Shown here: positions 19,256 to 27,571 of the stretch, in pieces
Layout: every line of letters starts with the position of its first letter
Position numbering within the stretch: position 1 is the stretch's first letter
NCBI GenBank assembly: GCA_910586625.1
Contig: CAJUIZ010000001.1
Coordinates: 124,001-188,000, forward strand
DNA from: an uncultured Christensenellaceae bacterium
GTDB lineage: Bacteria; Bacillota; Clostridia; Christensenellales; CAG-314
Direction: 5' to 3'
Length of the DNA stretch: 64,000 nucleotides
Position numbers and translations under genes: made by a program
Notes under the pieces: model-generated
What the model was told of the DNA's origin: nothing
Seen by the model: the letters and a program-made list of their open reading frames with translations, nothing else
Databases searched by the model: none

Positions 19256-22200
19256 TTACTTCTTCTTGTCGGAAGATTTATTTGCGGCAGTCTTGGAAGC
19301 GGATTTGCCCGAAGCGGCGGACGGCGACTTGTTCTTATCCGTCTTGCTCTTAGCGTTTATATCCGCCATTTTCTTAGCTACCGAGTCGTCAACCTTGCCC
19401 TGCTTTACGTTTTTTTCCTTAGCTGCGGTATTTCCGCTTGTTTTTGTCTTGGGCACGGGCTTTTCTTCGGGTTGCTTGGCGGCAGGCTTATTTTTGGAAG
19501 CGATCTCTTCCATTTTTTGGTTAACGCTGTCGTTAACCTTGCCCTTTTTGACGTTGCTCTTTTCCTTCTTGGGCTTGGAAGCGGATGTTTCCATCGCTTT
19601 TACAACCTTGCTGCCCAGTACCTTTTCGCGGAATGCAGGCTTGCACAGCAAAACGATTACGAACGCCAATGTTGCGGCAAACAGTACTGCAAACACCGCC
19701 ATTGTAATCCCCAGACCCCTTTCGAGATAGATATTGGACGCATTGAGAAGATTGGCTGTATACGGTACGCCCAAGACGCTTAACATCACTTTGCCCGAAT
19801 TAGTAGTTATTATTTCCACGGTATGCTCCTTATCTGATAAATTTTCGAAATTTGCCACAAGCTTACGCGATTCGTCGACGTTGGAATTCAAGTCTACGTA
19901 TGACATTGTTTTGCCGTCGATTTTTATCTTAAACGCGCCGTAATCCTTGCCGGTTGCGGCATACAGCGCAAAGCTCGTTCCACTGAACTTGGCGACAACC
20001 TTTTGGTTGCGCTTGGATACCATCAAGTATCCGCTCGCTTCGCCTTGTACGTCGCGCGAATTCTGCCACCTGCGCGTTGCAAACAGCTTATCGCTGTTGG
20101 GGGATAATACCCGTTGCGTGTTTGACTCTACGCCTGCGTCTATCTCGGCAAGCACGGAAAAATGTCCGCCCGAAGTACCCTTGACAACTATACGTATATA
20201 CCGACCGTTAACCTGCGGGAACTTCGCAGTAATGGTTTGCCCCACATACGCGCTTCTGTCTCCGCTTGCAATTGTTTTCCATTCGCTTTCCAGCGTTTCC
20301 GCTATCTGAAAATCCCAGTTGGTTATATAGGAATTAACGTTGTTTCGAGTCGTTACGCTTACGTAGTTAAAGGGCTGCAAACGCGAAGTATCTATTACGA
20401 ACACGTGCGGATTGCTTTCGGTAATCTTCGGAACGTTGCCTTGCCAAACGGTATGCAGATTTGTCCCTGCAACTCCGTCGATTAGGTAGGTCCACTTGTC
20501 AGTAATCATTACGCCGCCCGCAGCGCCCGTATCGGGATCGATTTGCTGCTGCTCGTCGTATCTTCCGCCGACGATATTTTCCGGTGCTTGCACTACCGTC
20601 CATTCGCTCTTGTCCGTACCCGTTGTGTTAAGCTTGATATTATCTTTCTTGGAGATAAGGAACTTGGGCTCGTAAACGTATTGCTCGGGAGCGGGTTTGT
20701 CCTGCGAAAGTTTAGGGTGATATACTTGCGCTACGGGCACGCTTGCGAACGCGTCGTCGTCTTCGTACTTGTACCCCAATTGGAACACTCCGCCGCCGCC
20801 CGTATTGACGTTGACTATGCGGAAAGCAAGCATTTCGTCTTTTTTTACTTCTATATATTCGCTTCCCTGCGCGGGATAAGCCTTGTTGTCCTTTTCGATT
20901 ACGAATATTTCGTTTAACTCTTCGAACGACTTGCCGCAAAATATCTTCGAGCGGTCGTCCTGTACAGCCGCAAACGATACCTTGCCGTCTTGGGGAGCTT
21001 TCCAGTAGAACTCGGATACTCTTATGCCGTCAGCAGTGCCGGTATTATAGCTCGGAACACCCGCAACGGACACAGACGTTTTCACGCCTTCGCCTTCGGC
21101 AATTATTCTGTTTGCTTCGTTCCAAAAATCGTTGCGGTTGATTTTTTCCGCGCAATCATATGCCGTCACACTCGCGCCGTTGTAGCCTATGCGTAAATAA
21201 ACGGTTAATTTGTGAACGACCTTGTCTTCGTCGTTCATACGGACGTAGAAGGAAAACTCGTCTAACGCGCCCGTATATTCGGGGTTGAACGAATAGGTAT
21301 ACTTGCCTTCGCCCGCGTCCGTCAACTTGCCGTGCGCAGGATTGTCGAAGCCGATTATCTCAAAGCCCTTGCCCTGTTCGGTATCTAACGAGCTTATGGT
21401 AGTTTTCAACAAATCGAAAGATATGTCTTCGCCGAAGGTTACGATGTAATCGCCAGCAGTTTTGACACCGTCTATGCCGCCGGCGTAAAAATTGGCGACA
21501 GGCTCGTAACTCGGCAGCGACTTGATAAGCGCAAGCTGATCGTCGTCGAACATATCTTCCGTGATGCCCGCCTTAAACAGTACGTTGAAATACCGCAGGA
21601 AATTCATTCCGTATACAACCGAACAGCGGTAGGCGAAGTCCGCGCGTCTGTTACTTGCATAAGACGCGACCGATTTGTAGGTATAAAGCAATTCGTAAAA
21701 CTTTTCCGCGCCGAACGAGTGCATAATGGTTGTGTACATACGCAAAGCTGGGAAATAACCGTAGCCTGCAAAATCGGTCGCCGACGTCGTTTTAAGGAAA
21801 TTAAGCGAATTGTTAAGCGACGTATAGGGCGTAACCGTTTCGCCGTGTTCTACGCCGCCCGTGCCGTTACGCATTGTCGTGCCCATATCGCCGATTAAAA
21901 TGTACGCCAACACCGTAAGTGCATTGTTACGTACTTCGCCTTCCTGCGAAGTTCCGAAGCCCCATATCGAGCCGTAGCTGGCTCCGTGGTTGTGCCCTAT
22001 CTCGTGCATTACGCCCCAAGTTCCGCCTGCAAGCAGCCCGCGGTAATTCATTGCGCCGTTAAACCAGCTCGTAGGATGCGCAAACGAATAGTTGCCGAGC
22101 GATACCGCCGCGCCTGCCGGAACGTGCTGATCGAACATAACCTTGTTAAAGCGGTTGTACGTTCCGCCCGTAAAGGATTCGTCCACCGACAGGAAAGAGT

Positions 22201-23506
22201 GCCACAGCATAGCCAATTTGTCTATTTCGTCCGTTTTTACCTGACGCATATAAGCATTGGTGCCCATTTGACCCGTAGGACCGATAAGCTGTCCGTTTTC
22301 CGTATCCAACACCGCTATTACGCCGGGAGCCTGACGGAGATATTCGTCGAAGTATTCGGGAGTGGTAACGCCGAGAATATAATGCGGCGTTTCGACAGCG
22401 CCGGTAATGGTAACCTTTACGCGGGAATAGCAGTTCTGCGGATAAATGTGCAGCACTCCGCCGAAAGCAGAGCCTATACTGTATTCGCCGTTGCCGTTAA
22501 GGGCGAACATCGAGTTAACCCAAGGCGCGCGCGTATCTTGGCTCTTCCATTGACTTTGGTTGGTTACGCAGTCGAAACGTCCGTTGGCGGTTAACACATC
22601 CGCCTTGGTAAAGTACGCGTCCGCGGTTGTTGCGGTTACCTTGTTGTAGCCGCCCGTAATGGAATTGAATACCCCGTTGTTTGCTTCGCCGCGCCAAGCA
22701 AGACTGTTTTGCAGTCCCGTGCCGATAGACAGTCGTTCGCCTTCCGCCAAGCCTTCCACTTTGACGGTGACCAATTCGCCTGCGGGCAGATACAAGCCCG
22801 TAACGTGCGGATTGCGGTATAACGGGTCGAGAATAATTTCCTTTTCCACGGCGTTGTCTTCGCCGAGTACCGCTCCGTACTGCGCGTCGGCGGCAGGGTG
22901 CTTCTTTAACCATTCCTGCGTCAATTCGCCCCTTGCCGAAAGCGCGGCGGCTTCCGTAGCAAGGTGCTGCCCCTGCGTCATAAGCATATATTTGTAAAAC
23001 TGTCCGTCGGACGACGCAATTGCCGTTCCGCCTGCCGTTCCGTTGGCAAAAGCGTTTGCTCCGCTTACACTGTGAGACGGACTGCCGTAGTCGGAAAAGG
23101 ATATAGTCGCCGTTTTGCGAGTTTCCGTATTGCTTACAAGCTGTCCGTAAACAGTGGAAAGTGTTTTGTTTTCGGTATCGTATACCAATGAAAAGTCGTC
23201 GGACAGCAAGCTCGTCTGCGCGCGCGGAAGATTACGGCGGGTAACCGTCATCGAGTCGGAACGCATCGTTACTATGTTATCGGACAATTCTTCGTACGAA
23301 TATTTATTGAGCGCGTACGTTTCTTCTATCGGAAGCGTGCTTTCGGGAATTTTGAAAAAAACCGTCTCTTTTACGCGCAGCAAAATGGGCAAAGTTATAC
23401 CGAGAATAATAGCTATTGCCACTACTACCGCGGTTGCAGCTATTATAAGTTTTTTGCTTTTGGGAGAAAGCGCAACAACGCTTGCATTTTCCTTTTTTTG
23501 TTTCAA
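19256..23506 (-). CDS. Membrane-anchored M60-family metallopeptidase (mucinase type)
   Basis: 1416 residues. An N-terminal transmembrane segment (about 20-43) precedes a large extracellular part. The zinc motif HEIGHNH is at 501-507, and EVRNN follows at 524-528, giving the HExxH...E arrangement of Peptidase M60 (gluzincins that cleave O-glycosylated proteins such as mucins). Farther on is a discoidin/F5-8C-like galactose-binding domain (region with ESEWKTIASGDRSAY and GRYIRIVVKG). A second transmembrane helix (about 1264-1288) precedes a Lys-rich 128-residue cytoplasmic tail holding two copies of a V-K-x-G-K-V-[ND]-D-S-V motif. The start is TTG: AAGGAG lies 10 bases upstream and no better ATG exists. 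Activity on host glycoprotein is inferred from the family. Confidence 0.9.
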   Translation of the reverse strand: MKQKKENASVVALSPKSKKLIIAATAVVVAIAIILGITLPILLRVKETVFFKIPESTLPIEETYALNKYSYEELSDNIVTMRSDSMTVTRRNLPRAQTSLLSDDFSLVYDTENKTLSTVYGQLVSNTETRKTATISFSDYGSPSHSVSGANAFANGTAGGTAIASSDGQFYKYMLMTQGQHLATEAAALSARGELTQEWLKKHPAADAQYGAVLGEDNAVEKEIILDPLYRNPHVTGLYLPAGELVTVKVEGLAEGERLSIGTGLQNSLAWRGEANNGVFNSITGGYNKVTATTADAYFTKADVLTANGRFDCVTNQSQWKSQDTRAPWVNSMFALNGNGEYSIGSAFGGVLHIYPQNCYSRVKVTITGAVETPHYILGVTTPEYFDEYLRQAPGVIAVLDTENGQLIGPTGQMGTNAYMRQVKTDEIDKLAMLWHSFLSVDESFTGGTYNRFNKVMFDQHVPAGAAVSLGNYSFAHPTSWFNGAMNYRGLLAGGTWGVMHEIGHNHGASYGSIWGFGTSQEGEVRNNALTVLAYILIGDMGTTMRNGTGGVEHGETVTPYTSLNNSLNFLKTTSATDFAGYGYFPALRMYTTIMHSFGAEKFYELLYTYKSVASYASNRRADFAYRCSVVYGMNFLRYFNVLFKAGITEDMFDDDQLALIKSLPSYEPVANFYAGGIDGVKTAGDYIVTFGEDISFDLLKTTISSLDTEQGKGFEIIGFDNPAHGKLTDAGEGKYTYSFNPEYTGALDEFSFYVRMNDEDKVVHKLTVYLRIGYNGASVTAYDCAEKINRNDFWNEANRIIAEGEGVKTSVSVAGVPSYNTGTADGIRVSEFYWKAPQDGKVSFAAVQDDRSKIFCGKSFEELNEIFVIEKDNKAYPAQGSEYIEVKKDEMLAFRIVNVNTGGGGVFQLGYKYEDDDAFASVPVAQVYHPKLSQDKPAPEQYVYEPKFLISKKDNIKLNTTGTDKSEWTVVQAPENIVGGRYDEQQQIDPDTGAAGGVMITDKWTYLIDGVAGTNLHTVWQGNVPKITESNPHVFVIDTSRLQPFNYVSVTTRNNVNSYITNWDFQIAETLESEWKTIASGDRSAYVGQTITAKFPQVNGRYIRIVVKGTSGGHFSVLAEIDAGVESNTQRVLSPNSDKLFATRRWQNSRDVQGEASGYLMVSKRNQKVVAKFSGTSFALYAATGKDYGAFKIKIDGKTMSYVDLNSNVDESRKLVANFENLSDKEHTVEIITTNSGKVMLSVLGVPYTANLLNASNIYLERGLGITMAVFAVLFAATLAFVIVLLCKPAFREKVLGSKVVKAMETSASKPKKEKSNVKKGKVNDSVNQKMEEIASKNKPAAKQPEEKPVPKTKTSGNTAAKEKNVKQGKVDDSVAKKMADINAKSKTDKNKSPSAASGKSASKTAANKSSDKKK

Positions 23507-23555
23507 AAGATAAATTCTCCTTGATATACGTTGTATTTTAAGTTACTACTGTAAT

Positions 23556-23584
23556 AATATACTCAAAATATCGGCACTTGTCAA
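23556..23584 (-). promoter_or_regulatory. Promoter of the M60 peptidase gene
   Basis: Minus-strand TTGACA (23579-23584), 17-bp spacer, TATATT (23556-23561), about 50 bp before the TTG start. Confidence 0.75.
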
Positions 23585-23615
23585 ATTTTTGCGCGGTTTT
23601 AGCCGATTGTACGGT

Positions 23616-23652
23616 AAAAAGCAAAAGCGGAAACGGCCGCAGCCGTCCCCGC
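23616..23652 (-). terminator. Terminator of the collagen-like gene
   Basis: GCGG and ACGGC arms pair with GCCGT and CCGC (23627-23652). On the minus strand the GC-rich hairpin is followed by TTTTGCTTTTT. Confidence 0.75.
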
Positions 23653-23674
23653 CGAATATAAAATAAACGAATAA

Positions 23675-24463
23675 TTAAAACTTAAAGGCAAATTCGCCTA
23701 TAAAAGTAAAACCGTCGGCAGTTACCGAACGCACGCGTACGGCGTTGCGGTTGGCTACGGACAGGATAAGGTCGCCGGGCGCAAGCTCGTCCTTGGTGTA
23801 GGATACGCTGCTTACGTCGTAGCGGTCCACGCCCGTGGAAAATGCTTCCGTAGAAATGTAGAAGCCCGAGCCCGATTCGCCTTTATCCCCCTTGGGGCCG
23901 CGGTCGCCCTTGTCGCCTTTTTCTCCTTTATCTCCCTTGTCGCCCTGCGGTCCGCTTAGCACGCCTTGGTTTTGCCAAAATGCGGAAGCGCCGCCTTGCA
24001 CCAACGCGTAAATGGCGCGCGGGGCTTGTTCGCCGACGAAATACGCCGTGCCAAGCTCCGTTTCGGCAGCGGAAGGCAGTTCTTCGACGGAACTTACCGT
24101 ACCCGTTACGGTAAAAGAATTACCGTTTGCGCCGGGGTTGCCTTTTTCCCCCTTTTCACCCTGCAAGCCCCTTGGACCCGTATTGCCTTGGTCGCCTTTA
24201 TCCCCCTTATCGCCTTTGGAACCAACGTCGCCTTTATCTCCTTTTTCACCCTTATCGCCCTTAGGACCGACAATACAGTTTGCAATACCGTCCATAACGT
24301 CCGCGGCAAAGCGGTTGAAGGTTTCCGCCGTTAGCGGCGTGCCTTGTTCCGTCGCGCCGTCGTCTAATACCATTGTGTAGGTTTTAACGACGCCGTTTTC
24401 GTCCGTAAGCTTGACACGTCCGGGGTTAGTTGCTTTTCTGTTAGTAAATTTCATAATTTCCAT
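23675..24463 (-). CDS. Collagen-like phage structural-type protein
   Basis: 262 residues. The N-terminus (FTNRKATNPGRVKLT, GTPLTAETFNRFA) resembles clostridial phage tail proteins. Gly-X-Y collagen repeats follow (66-114), then a small domain (115-168, VEELPSAAETELGTAYFVGE and FWQNQG), a second Gly-X-Y block (171-198) and a short beta domain (199-262, PGDLILSVANRNAVRV). The middle domain and the C-terminal domain both have clear relatives inside the 638-residue protein at 55649-57565. AAAGGAG lies eight bases before the ATG. No phage head or tail genes adjoin it here, so it is an isolated fibre-like gene next to the Rhs island. Function: probable trimeric fibre or surface protein, by inference. 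Confidence 0.8.
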   Translation of the reverse strand: MEIMKFTNRKATNPGRVKLTDENGVVKTYTMVLDDGATEQGTPLTAETFNRFAADVMDGIANCIVGPKGDKGEKGDKGDVGSKGDKGDKGDQGNTGPRGLQGEKGEKGNPGANGNSFTVTGTVSSVEELPSAAETELGTAYFVGEQAPRAIYALVQGGASAFWQNQGVLSGPQGDKGDKGEKGDKGDRGPKGDKGESGSGFYISTEAFSTGVDRYDVSSVSYTKDELAPGDLILSVANRNAVRVRSVTADGFTFIGEFAFKF

Positions 24464-24693
24464 TTTGTTTTCTCCTTTAATAAATAATTTTTATTGTTTC
24501 GGCGTTGCCGCCGATTGTAGGCAAACGCGCGTTTGCCCTGTTTGCGTCCTTTGCCGAGCTTCGGCGTAAAATACGGGGACGCCGCCGTAAAAAAATAACT
24601 GCCGTTGCCGCCGCCGTGCCGTTTATAATGCGCGGTTAATGCAATGCGATTTTTTTTGGGGGGGGTCGCTTTGGAAAAGTTGACACGAATGGC
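24464..24693. other. Intergenic leader of the collagen-like gene
   Basis: No coding potential seen. It holds a GC-rich repeat-poor stretch, a minus-strand TATAAA (24632-24637) without a convincing -35, and a T8-G8 tract at 24650-24665. Confidence 0.5.
24658..24665. repeat. G8 homopolymer tract preceded by T8
   Basis: T8 (24650-24657) runs directly into G8, about 195 bp upstream of the collagen-like gene start. Confidence 0.9.
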
Positions 24694-24740
24694 AAAAAAG
24701 ACGGCAATGAAATAGCTTACCGCTATCCATTGCCGTCTTT
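24694..24740 (-). terminator. Terminator of the orphan immunity gene
   Basis: A 13-bp perfect stem (24697-24709 with 24728-24740) is followed on the minus strand by TTTTTT. The upstream arm is the edge of the 43-bp Rhs boundary repeat. Confidence 0.8.
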
Positions 24741-24773
24741 ACCGTCCGCGCTTTCGGGAACTTTTCTTGGCTT
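24731..24773 (-). repeat. Rhs-island boundary repeat, copy 1 (downstream edge)
   Basis: 43-bp element beginning directly at the stop of an immunity gene and containing GTTCCCGAAAGCGCGGAC on the minus strand. Other copies: 25384-25426, 27698-27740, 28807-28849, 34275-34317. Confidence 0.85.
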
Positions 24774-25203
24774 AAATACTTTGTTTTTCGTCAATTTGAT
24801 TTTTTATACCGTTGATTAGTTCTTCTATTTGTTTCTTAATGAACAAACGTTCAACTGCAAACCAAACTCGGTTACCATCGTTAAAACATATTACTATTTC
24901 TGTATTGTTTTCATACAAATATATATCCGTTATTTCGTCAAACATAAAGATACGTTTTTTGAAACTACTTCTATACATCCTACTGGTTGAAAATACAGCT
25001 TGAAATACCACAATTCTGTCTTCTTGCACTTCAAAGTACATCGGTGCAATAAGCGTTGCTATTACTATTGCTATTGGTCCGACTATTAACATAAACACTT
25101 GTCCAAAACCATTAAAAACAAGTATTCCCAAAAGAATCGCAACTATCCCGAAGCCGTATAGGAAACTGATTAATCCCCAGGCTCTATACTTTCTATTTCT
25201 CAC
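24772..25203 (-). CDS. Orphan Rhs immunity protein, two TM helices plus PH-like domain
   Basis: 143 residues, GTG start. Two adjacent transmembrane helices (about 11-55) are followed by a small beta-rich domain (FEVQEDRIVVFQAVF, KKRIFMFDEITDIYL) resembling bacterial PH-like (bPH/DUF304-type) domains. It is related to the proteins at 25426-25866 and 27740-28174 but is more divergent. Those overlap the end of a toxin tip by GTGA. Here the same junction is kept, but the preceding frame is only a short rhs-core remnant because the toxin has been lost. It is probably a leftover immunity gene still protecting against neighbours' toxin. Role inferred from context. Confidence 0.75.
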   Translation of the reverse strand: MRNRKYRAWGLISFLYGFGIVAILLGILVFNGFGQVFMLIVGPIAIVIATLIAPMYFEVQEDRIVVFQAVFSTSRMYRSSFKKRIFMFDEITDIYLYENNTEIVICFNDGNRVWFAVERLFIKKQIEELINGIKNQIDEKQSI

Positions 25204-25399
25204 TTAAAGACTTTCTCCATTTTCTTTTATTATTGCGCATAAGACCGTTTCTGTCAATGCTGCGGGTTAGGTACGCGCCGTTTAGCGCTTCTTCTACCGA
25301 TACCGCATTGACATATCTGCCGATGACGGGATTGTAGTGGCTACCGTTATAAAACGGCACAGAGATAGCTTTGCTACCGTCTATGCCGTCTTTATTGTC
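25193..25399 (-). pseudogene. Rhs core remnant with toxin tip deleted
   Basis: The frame reads DGSKAISVPFYNGSHYNPV, then IGRYVNAVSVEEALNGAYL, then TRSIDRNGLMRNN, and then jumps to KRKWRKSLSEK and a stop that overlaps the GTG of the next immunity gene. The Y-N-P-x-I-G motif is the last conserved piece of the Rhs core, as in the intact Rhs protein at 29366-34129. Compared with the 25863-26450 cassette, everything between MCNN and the GGAGAAA-like 3' end is missing, so an internal deletion removed the toxin. There is no start codon or N-terminal core. Confidence 0.75.
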
Positions 25400-25523
25400 C
25401 GCGCTTTCGGGAACTTTTCTTGGCTTTATATATATTGTTGCTCGTAGCCCTTTATTTGGGCGCGCACTTCGTAGATTAGTCCTATTATTTCGTTTTTTCG
25501 AATACAACCCATAATTGATATAC
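25252..25523 (-). repeat. 272-bp direct repeat, copy 1
   Basis: Nearly identical to 27566-27837 (offset 2314 bp). It spans the rhs-core scar, a boundary repeat and the 3' end of an immunity gene. Such a repeat can mediate deletion or amplification of the cassette between the copies. Confidence 0.85.
25384..25426 (-). repeat. Rhs-island boundary repeat, copy 2
   Basis: Starts at the stop codon of the 25426-25866 immunity gene; differs from copy 1 at two positions. Confidence 0.85.
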
Positions 25524-25866
25524 CTACATTATTTCCATCTTTAAGATATATTCGCAATACCTTTTTTCCTTCAACTTCTATATCCTTTATATCGTCAAAC
25601 ATAAAAACGCGTTTCTTATAACCACTACTTTCATAAGACTTATTAGACGACCAAACACCCTGTCTTACAATTATTCTATCCATTTGTACTTCAAAATACA
25701 TTGGAAATAAAAATATTGCAACCAAAACTATGAGACCGCTACCTACTAGAATAATTGTCCTTTCCAATGATGAAGTTGGAAACAATATTAAGAATACCAC
25801 ACAAGCCATTGCTATAACCCACAGTACCATGATAATTTTCCAAGACCTATACTTTTTATTTCTCAC
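25426..25866 (-). CDS. Rhs cassette immunity protein, two TM helices plus PH-like domain
   Basis: 146 residues, GTG start overlapping the toxin stop (GTGA). Two transmembrane helices (about 10-52) precede a PH-like beta domain: FEVQMDRIIVRQGVW, KKRVFMFDDIKDIEVEGKK, RIYLKDGNNVGISIMG. It is a close paralogue of 27740-28174. Immunity proteins that sit in the membrane usually guard against toxins that attack or insert into the membrane, which fits the glycine-rich hydrophobic toxin encoded just upstream. Followed directly by boundary repeat copy 2. Assignment rests on position and repeated pairing rather than a known family name. Confidence 0.75.
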   Translation of the reverse strand: MRNKKYRSWKIIMVLWVIAMACVVFLILFPTSSLERTIILVGSGLIVLVAIFLFPMYFEVQMDRIIVRQGVWSSNKSYESSGYKKRVFMFDDIKDIEVEGKKVLRIYLKDGNNVGISIMGCIRKNEIIGLIYEVRAQIKGYEQQYI

Positions 25867-26450
25867 TTAAAAATTTCTCCCTTTAATAGGTTAGATAGCC
25901 ATGATAATACAATACCGATAACTGTTCCCACTATTCCGCCGACAATCGTCCATACAGGACCACCAATAGAACCGATAGCTACGCCTACTTTCCCAGATGC
26001 CCACACTATTCCAGCACCTGTGGCTGCCGTATATACTGCGCTGCCTATTATATAACCCGCGGACTTGTTTTTCTGAATATTGGTATAGATATCCAATATT
26101 GTATCAAGCGCAACAAAACCGTACGCAGCAATATTTACACCCTTAGTATATTTGCCCGGCAAAAGTACTTGACCGTCCAATTTCATCAAGCCAATGATTT
26201 TCGGGTCACGCAACATATACCAAGCCGTACGAGCGTAGACGCTTAAAGACAACACACTACTTGCGGCAAAGGTAGATATAGCCAGCCATTGCGGAAGACT
26301 GGGTAACGCTTTAAGCATTTTGACAGTAATTGTGCTTAGCGGACTGAACGCATTGGAGCTTTCCTGTTGGGCGGCGGAAAATTCCAATACATTATTGCAC
26401 ATAAGACCGTTCCTGTCAATGCTGCGAGTTAAATACGCACCGTTTAGCAA
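25863..26450 (-). CDS. Displaced Rhs C-terminal toxin tip, glycine-zipper membrane type
   Basis: 195 residues. It begins with rhs-core residue pattern LNGAYLTRSIDRNGLM and then MCNNVLEFSAAQQ, and ends WLSNLLKGEIFK. The toxin part has hydrophobic helices and glycine-rich patterns (GSAVYTAATGAGIVWASGK, GSIGGPVWTIVGGIVGTVIG), as in glycine-zipper membrane-disrupting toxins. There is no full core in front and no secretion signal, so it is a silent or orphan tip that can recombine onto the intact Rhs. The only start in frame is TTG, one base after the stop of the 26452 immunity gene; MCNN (ATG) is an alternative. It is about 85 percent similar to 28171-28710 by eye. Confidence 0.75.
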   Translation of the reverse strand: MLNGAYLTRSIDRNGLMCNNVLEFSAAQQESSNAFSPLSTITVKMLKALPSLPQWLAISTFAASSVLSLSVYARTAWYMLRDPKIIGLMKLDGQVLLPGKYTKGVNIAAYGFVALDTILDIYTNIQKNKSAGYIIGSAVYTAATGAGIVWASGKVGVAIGSIGGPVWTIVGGIVGTVIGIVLSWLSNLLKGEIFK

Positions 26451-26451
26451 G

Positions 26452-26865
26452 TCAACTATTGAGAATTTTGATTTTATTGGTACAACGATTATAGCAAAAA
26501 TATGGCCCGCATAAGTCCAATTCGTGCGTTACAATATAACACCAAGCAAAATCTTTTCCTATTATATAAAATTCCGGTATATGATTAACATTTTGAGAAT
26601 TATAATGCGATTGAGACAAAGGTCGAGTGTTCTCATCGCTTATGCCGAAATAATTGTACTGAATCTCAAATGCGCCAGTTTTATCTACCTTATCAAATTC
26701 AACATTAGCCAATTCTCCTTCTAAAGATGGGAGTACTCCGCTTGCGAATGCATTCCATAAAAATCTTCTGTCAGATTTTTCAATTTGATATTTTTTTCTT
26801 TCATCCAATGCAATTGACTCTATGAAATTTTCCCAAAACTTATCGACAAATTCTAATTTCGTCAT
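26452..26865 (-). CDS. Soluble Rhs immunity protein, DUF4275-like
   Basis: 137 residues without signal or membrane segments. The pattern FLWNAFASGVLPSLEGE, then DFAWCYIVTHELDLCGPYF near the C-terminus, matches what I remember of the DUF4275 family, often found beside polymorphic toxins. AAGGTG precedes the ATG, which lies four bases after the toxin stop at 26870. Its soluble nature contrasts with the membrane immunity proteins of the other cassettes, so its cognate toxin (26870-27571) should act in the cytoplasm. No boundary repeat follows it; it abuts the next toxin tip directly. Confidence 0.7.
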   Translation of the reverse strand: MTKLEFVDKFWENFIESIALDERKKYQIEKSDRRFLWNAFASGVLPSLEGELANVEFDKVDKTGAFEIQYNYFGISDENTRPLSQSHYNSQNVNHIPEFYIIGKDFAWCYIVTHELDLCGPYFCYNRCTNKIKILNS

Positions 26866-26869
26866 CTAA

Positions 26870-27571
26870 TCACCTTAACCACATTCTAAATGAACTGTAT
26901 TCTAAGTGTATTTTTTGTAATATTTTACTTTTTCCAAATCTCATGTCTGATGCATGAATATTTAGATTAAAATGATTTCTTGACACAACACCATCAATAA
27001 AATGATGAGAATCATCAAATATCATTTGCCGTAGCCCATCTTGCGATATCCATCGCTTCTTTCCTTTAACTTTAGAATAGCCCTTACCTAAAAACTTTTG
27101 CCCGTACTTTGCCGCTTTATATTGTCCTGTCATATGATATATTCCCAACGATATTGCTCCTATCGACATTACTGTTTCTGTTACAGTTTCATATCCATAG
27201 TATATCTCTTCATCTAAACCAAAAACATCGCCAAATAAACCATCGCGCATAAAGTTGTAATTAGTTCCAGCTTCCGCCATTGTTGCCACGCCATTTATGC
27301 CAACTAGTGATGCTGCACCTATTGTAACGCCAGCTAATATTTGCATTGATACTGGAATGCCTGCTCCAAAAGTCGTTGCTGCTATAACAACTGCCGTTAC
27401 TGCCGCAAATACCAAACCTAATCCTTTCCAAAATGTTTGCCAATTGAATTTATTCTTATATGGGTCGTTGGCACAATTAGCCGTTGGAAATAATTCTATG
27501 GTTGTATTTATATTGTACGGATACAAGAAAAACTCAACTACATTATTGCACATAAGACCGTTAAATGTCAA
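26870..27571 (-). CDS. Displaced Rhs C-terminal toxin tip, two-part
   Basis: 233 residues. It opens with the core remnant NGLMCNNVVEFF, has a hydrophobic Ala/Gly-rich region (about 50-95, VFAAVTAVVIAATTFGAG), then a soluble C-terminal domain with KGKKRWISQDGLRQMIF, DDSHHFIDGVVSRNHFNLN and IHLEY. The hydrophobic part is a common translocation-type segment of Rhs tips; the C-terminal part is probably the effector. I cannot name its enzyme class; the His-rich region could be catalytic. A one-base insertion just upstream puts the rhs-core remnant (27561-27713) out of frame, so translation must begin at TTG 27571 or ATG MCNN. Cognate immunity: 26452-26865. Confidence 0.7.
   Translation of the reverse strand: MTFNGLMCNNVVEFFLYPYNINTTIELFPTANCANDPYKNKFNWQTFWKGLGLVFAAVTAVVIAATTFGAGIPVSMQILAGVTIGAASLVGINGVATMAEAGTNYNFMRDGLFGDVFGLDEEIYYGYETVTETVMSIGAISLGIYHMTGQYKAAKYGQKFLGKGYSKVKGKKRWISQDGLRQMIFDDSHHFIDGVVSRNHFNLNIHASDMRFGKSKILQKIHLEYSSFRMWLR

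Noticed and set aside
24106..24380. Plus-strand frames opposite the collagen-like gene
   Set aside because: Pro/Leu/Ser repeats are the antisense of Gly-X-Y coding DNA.
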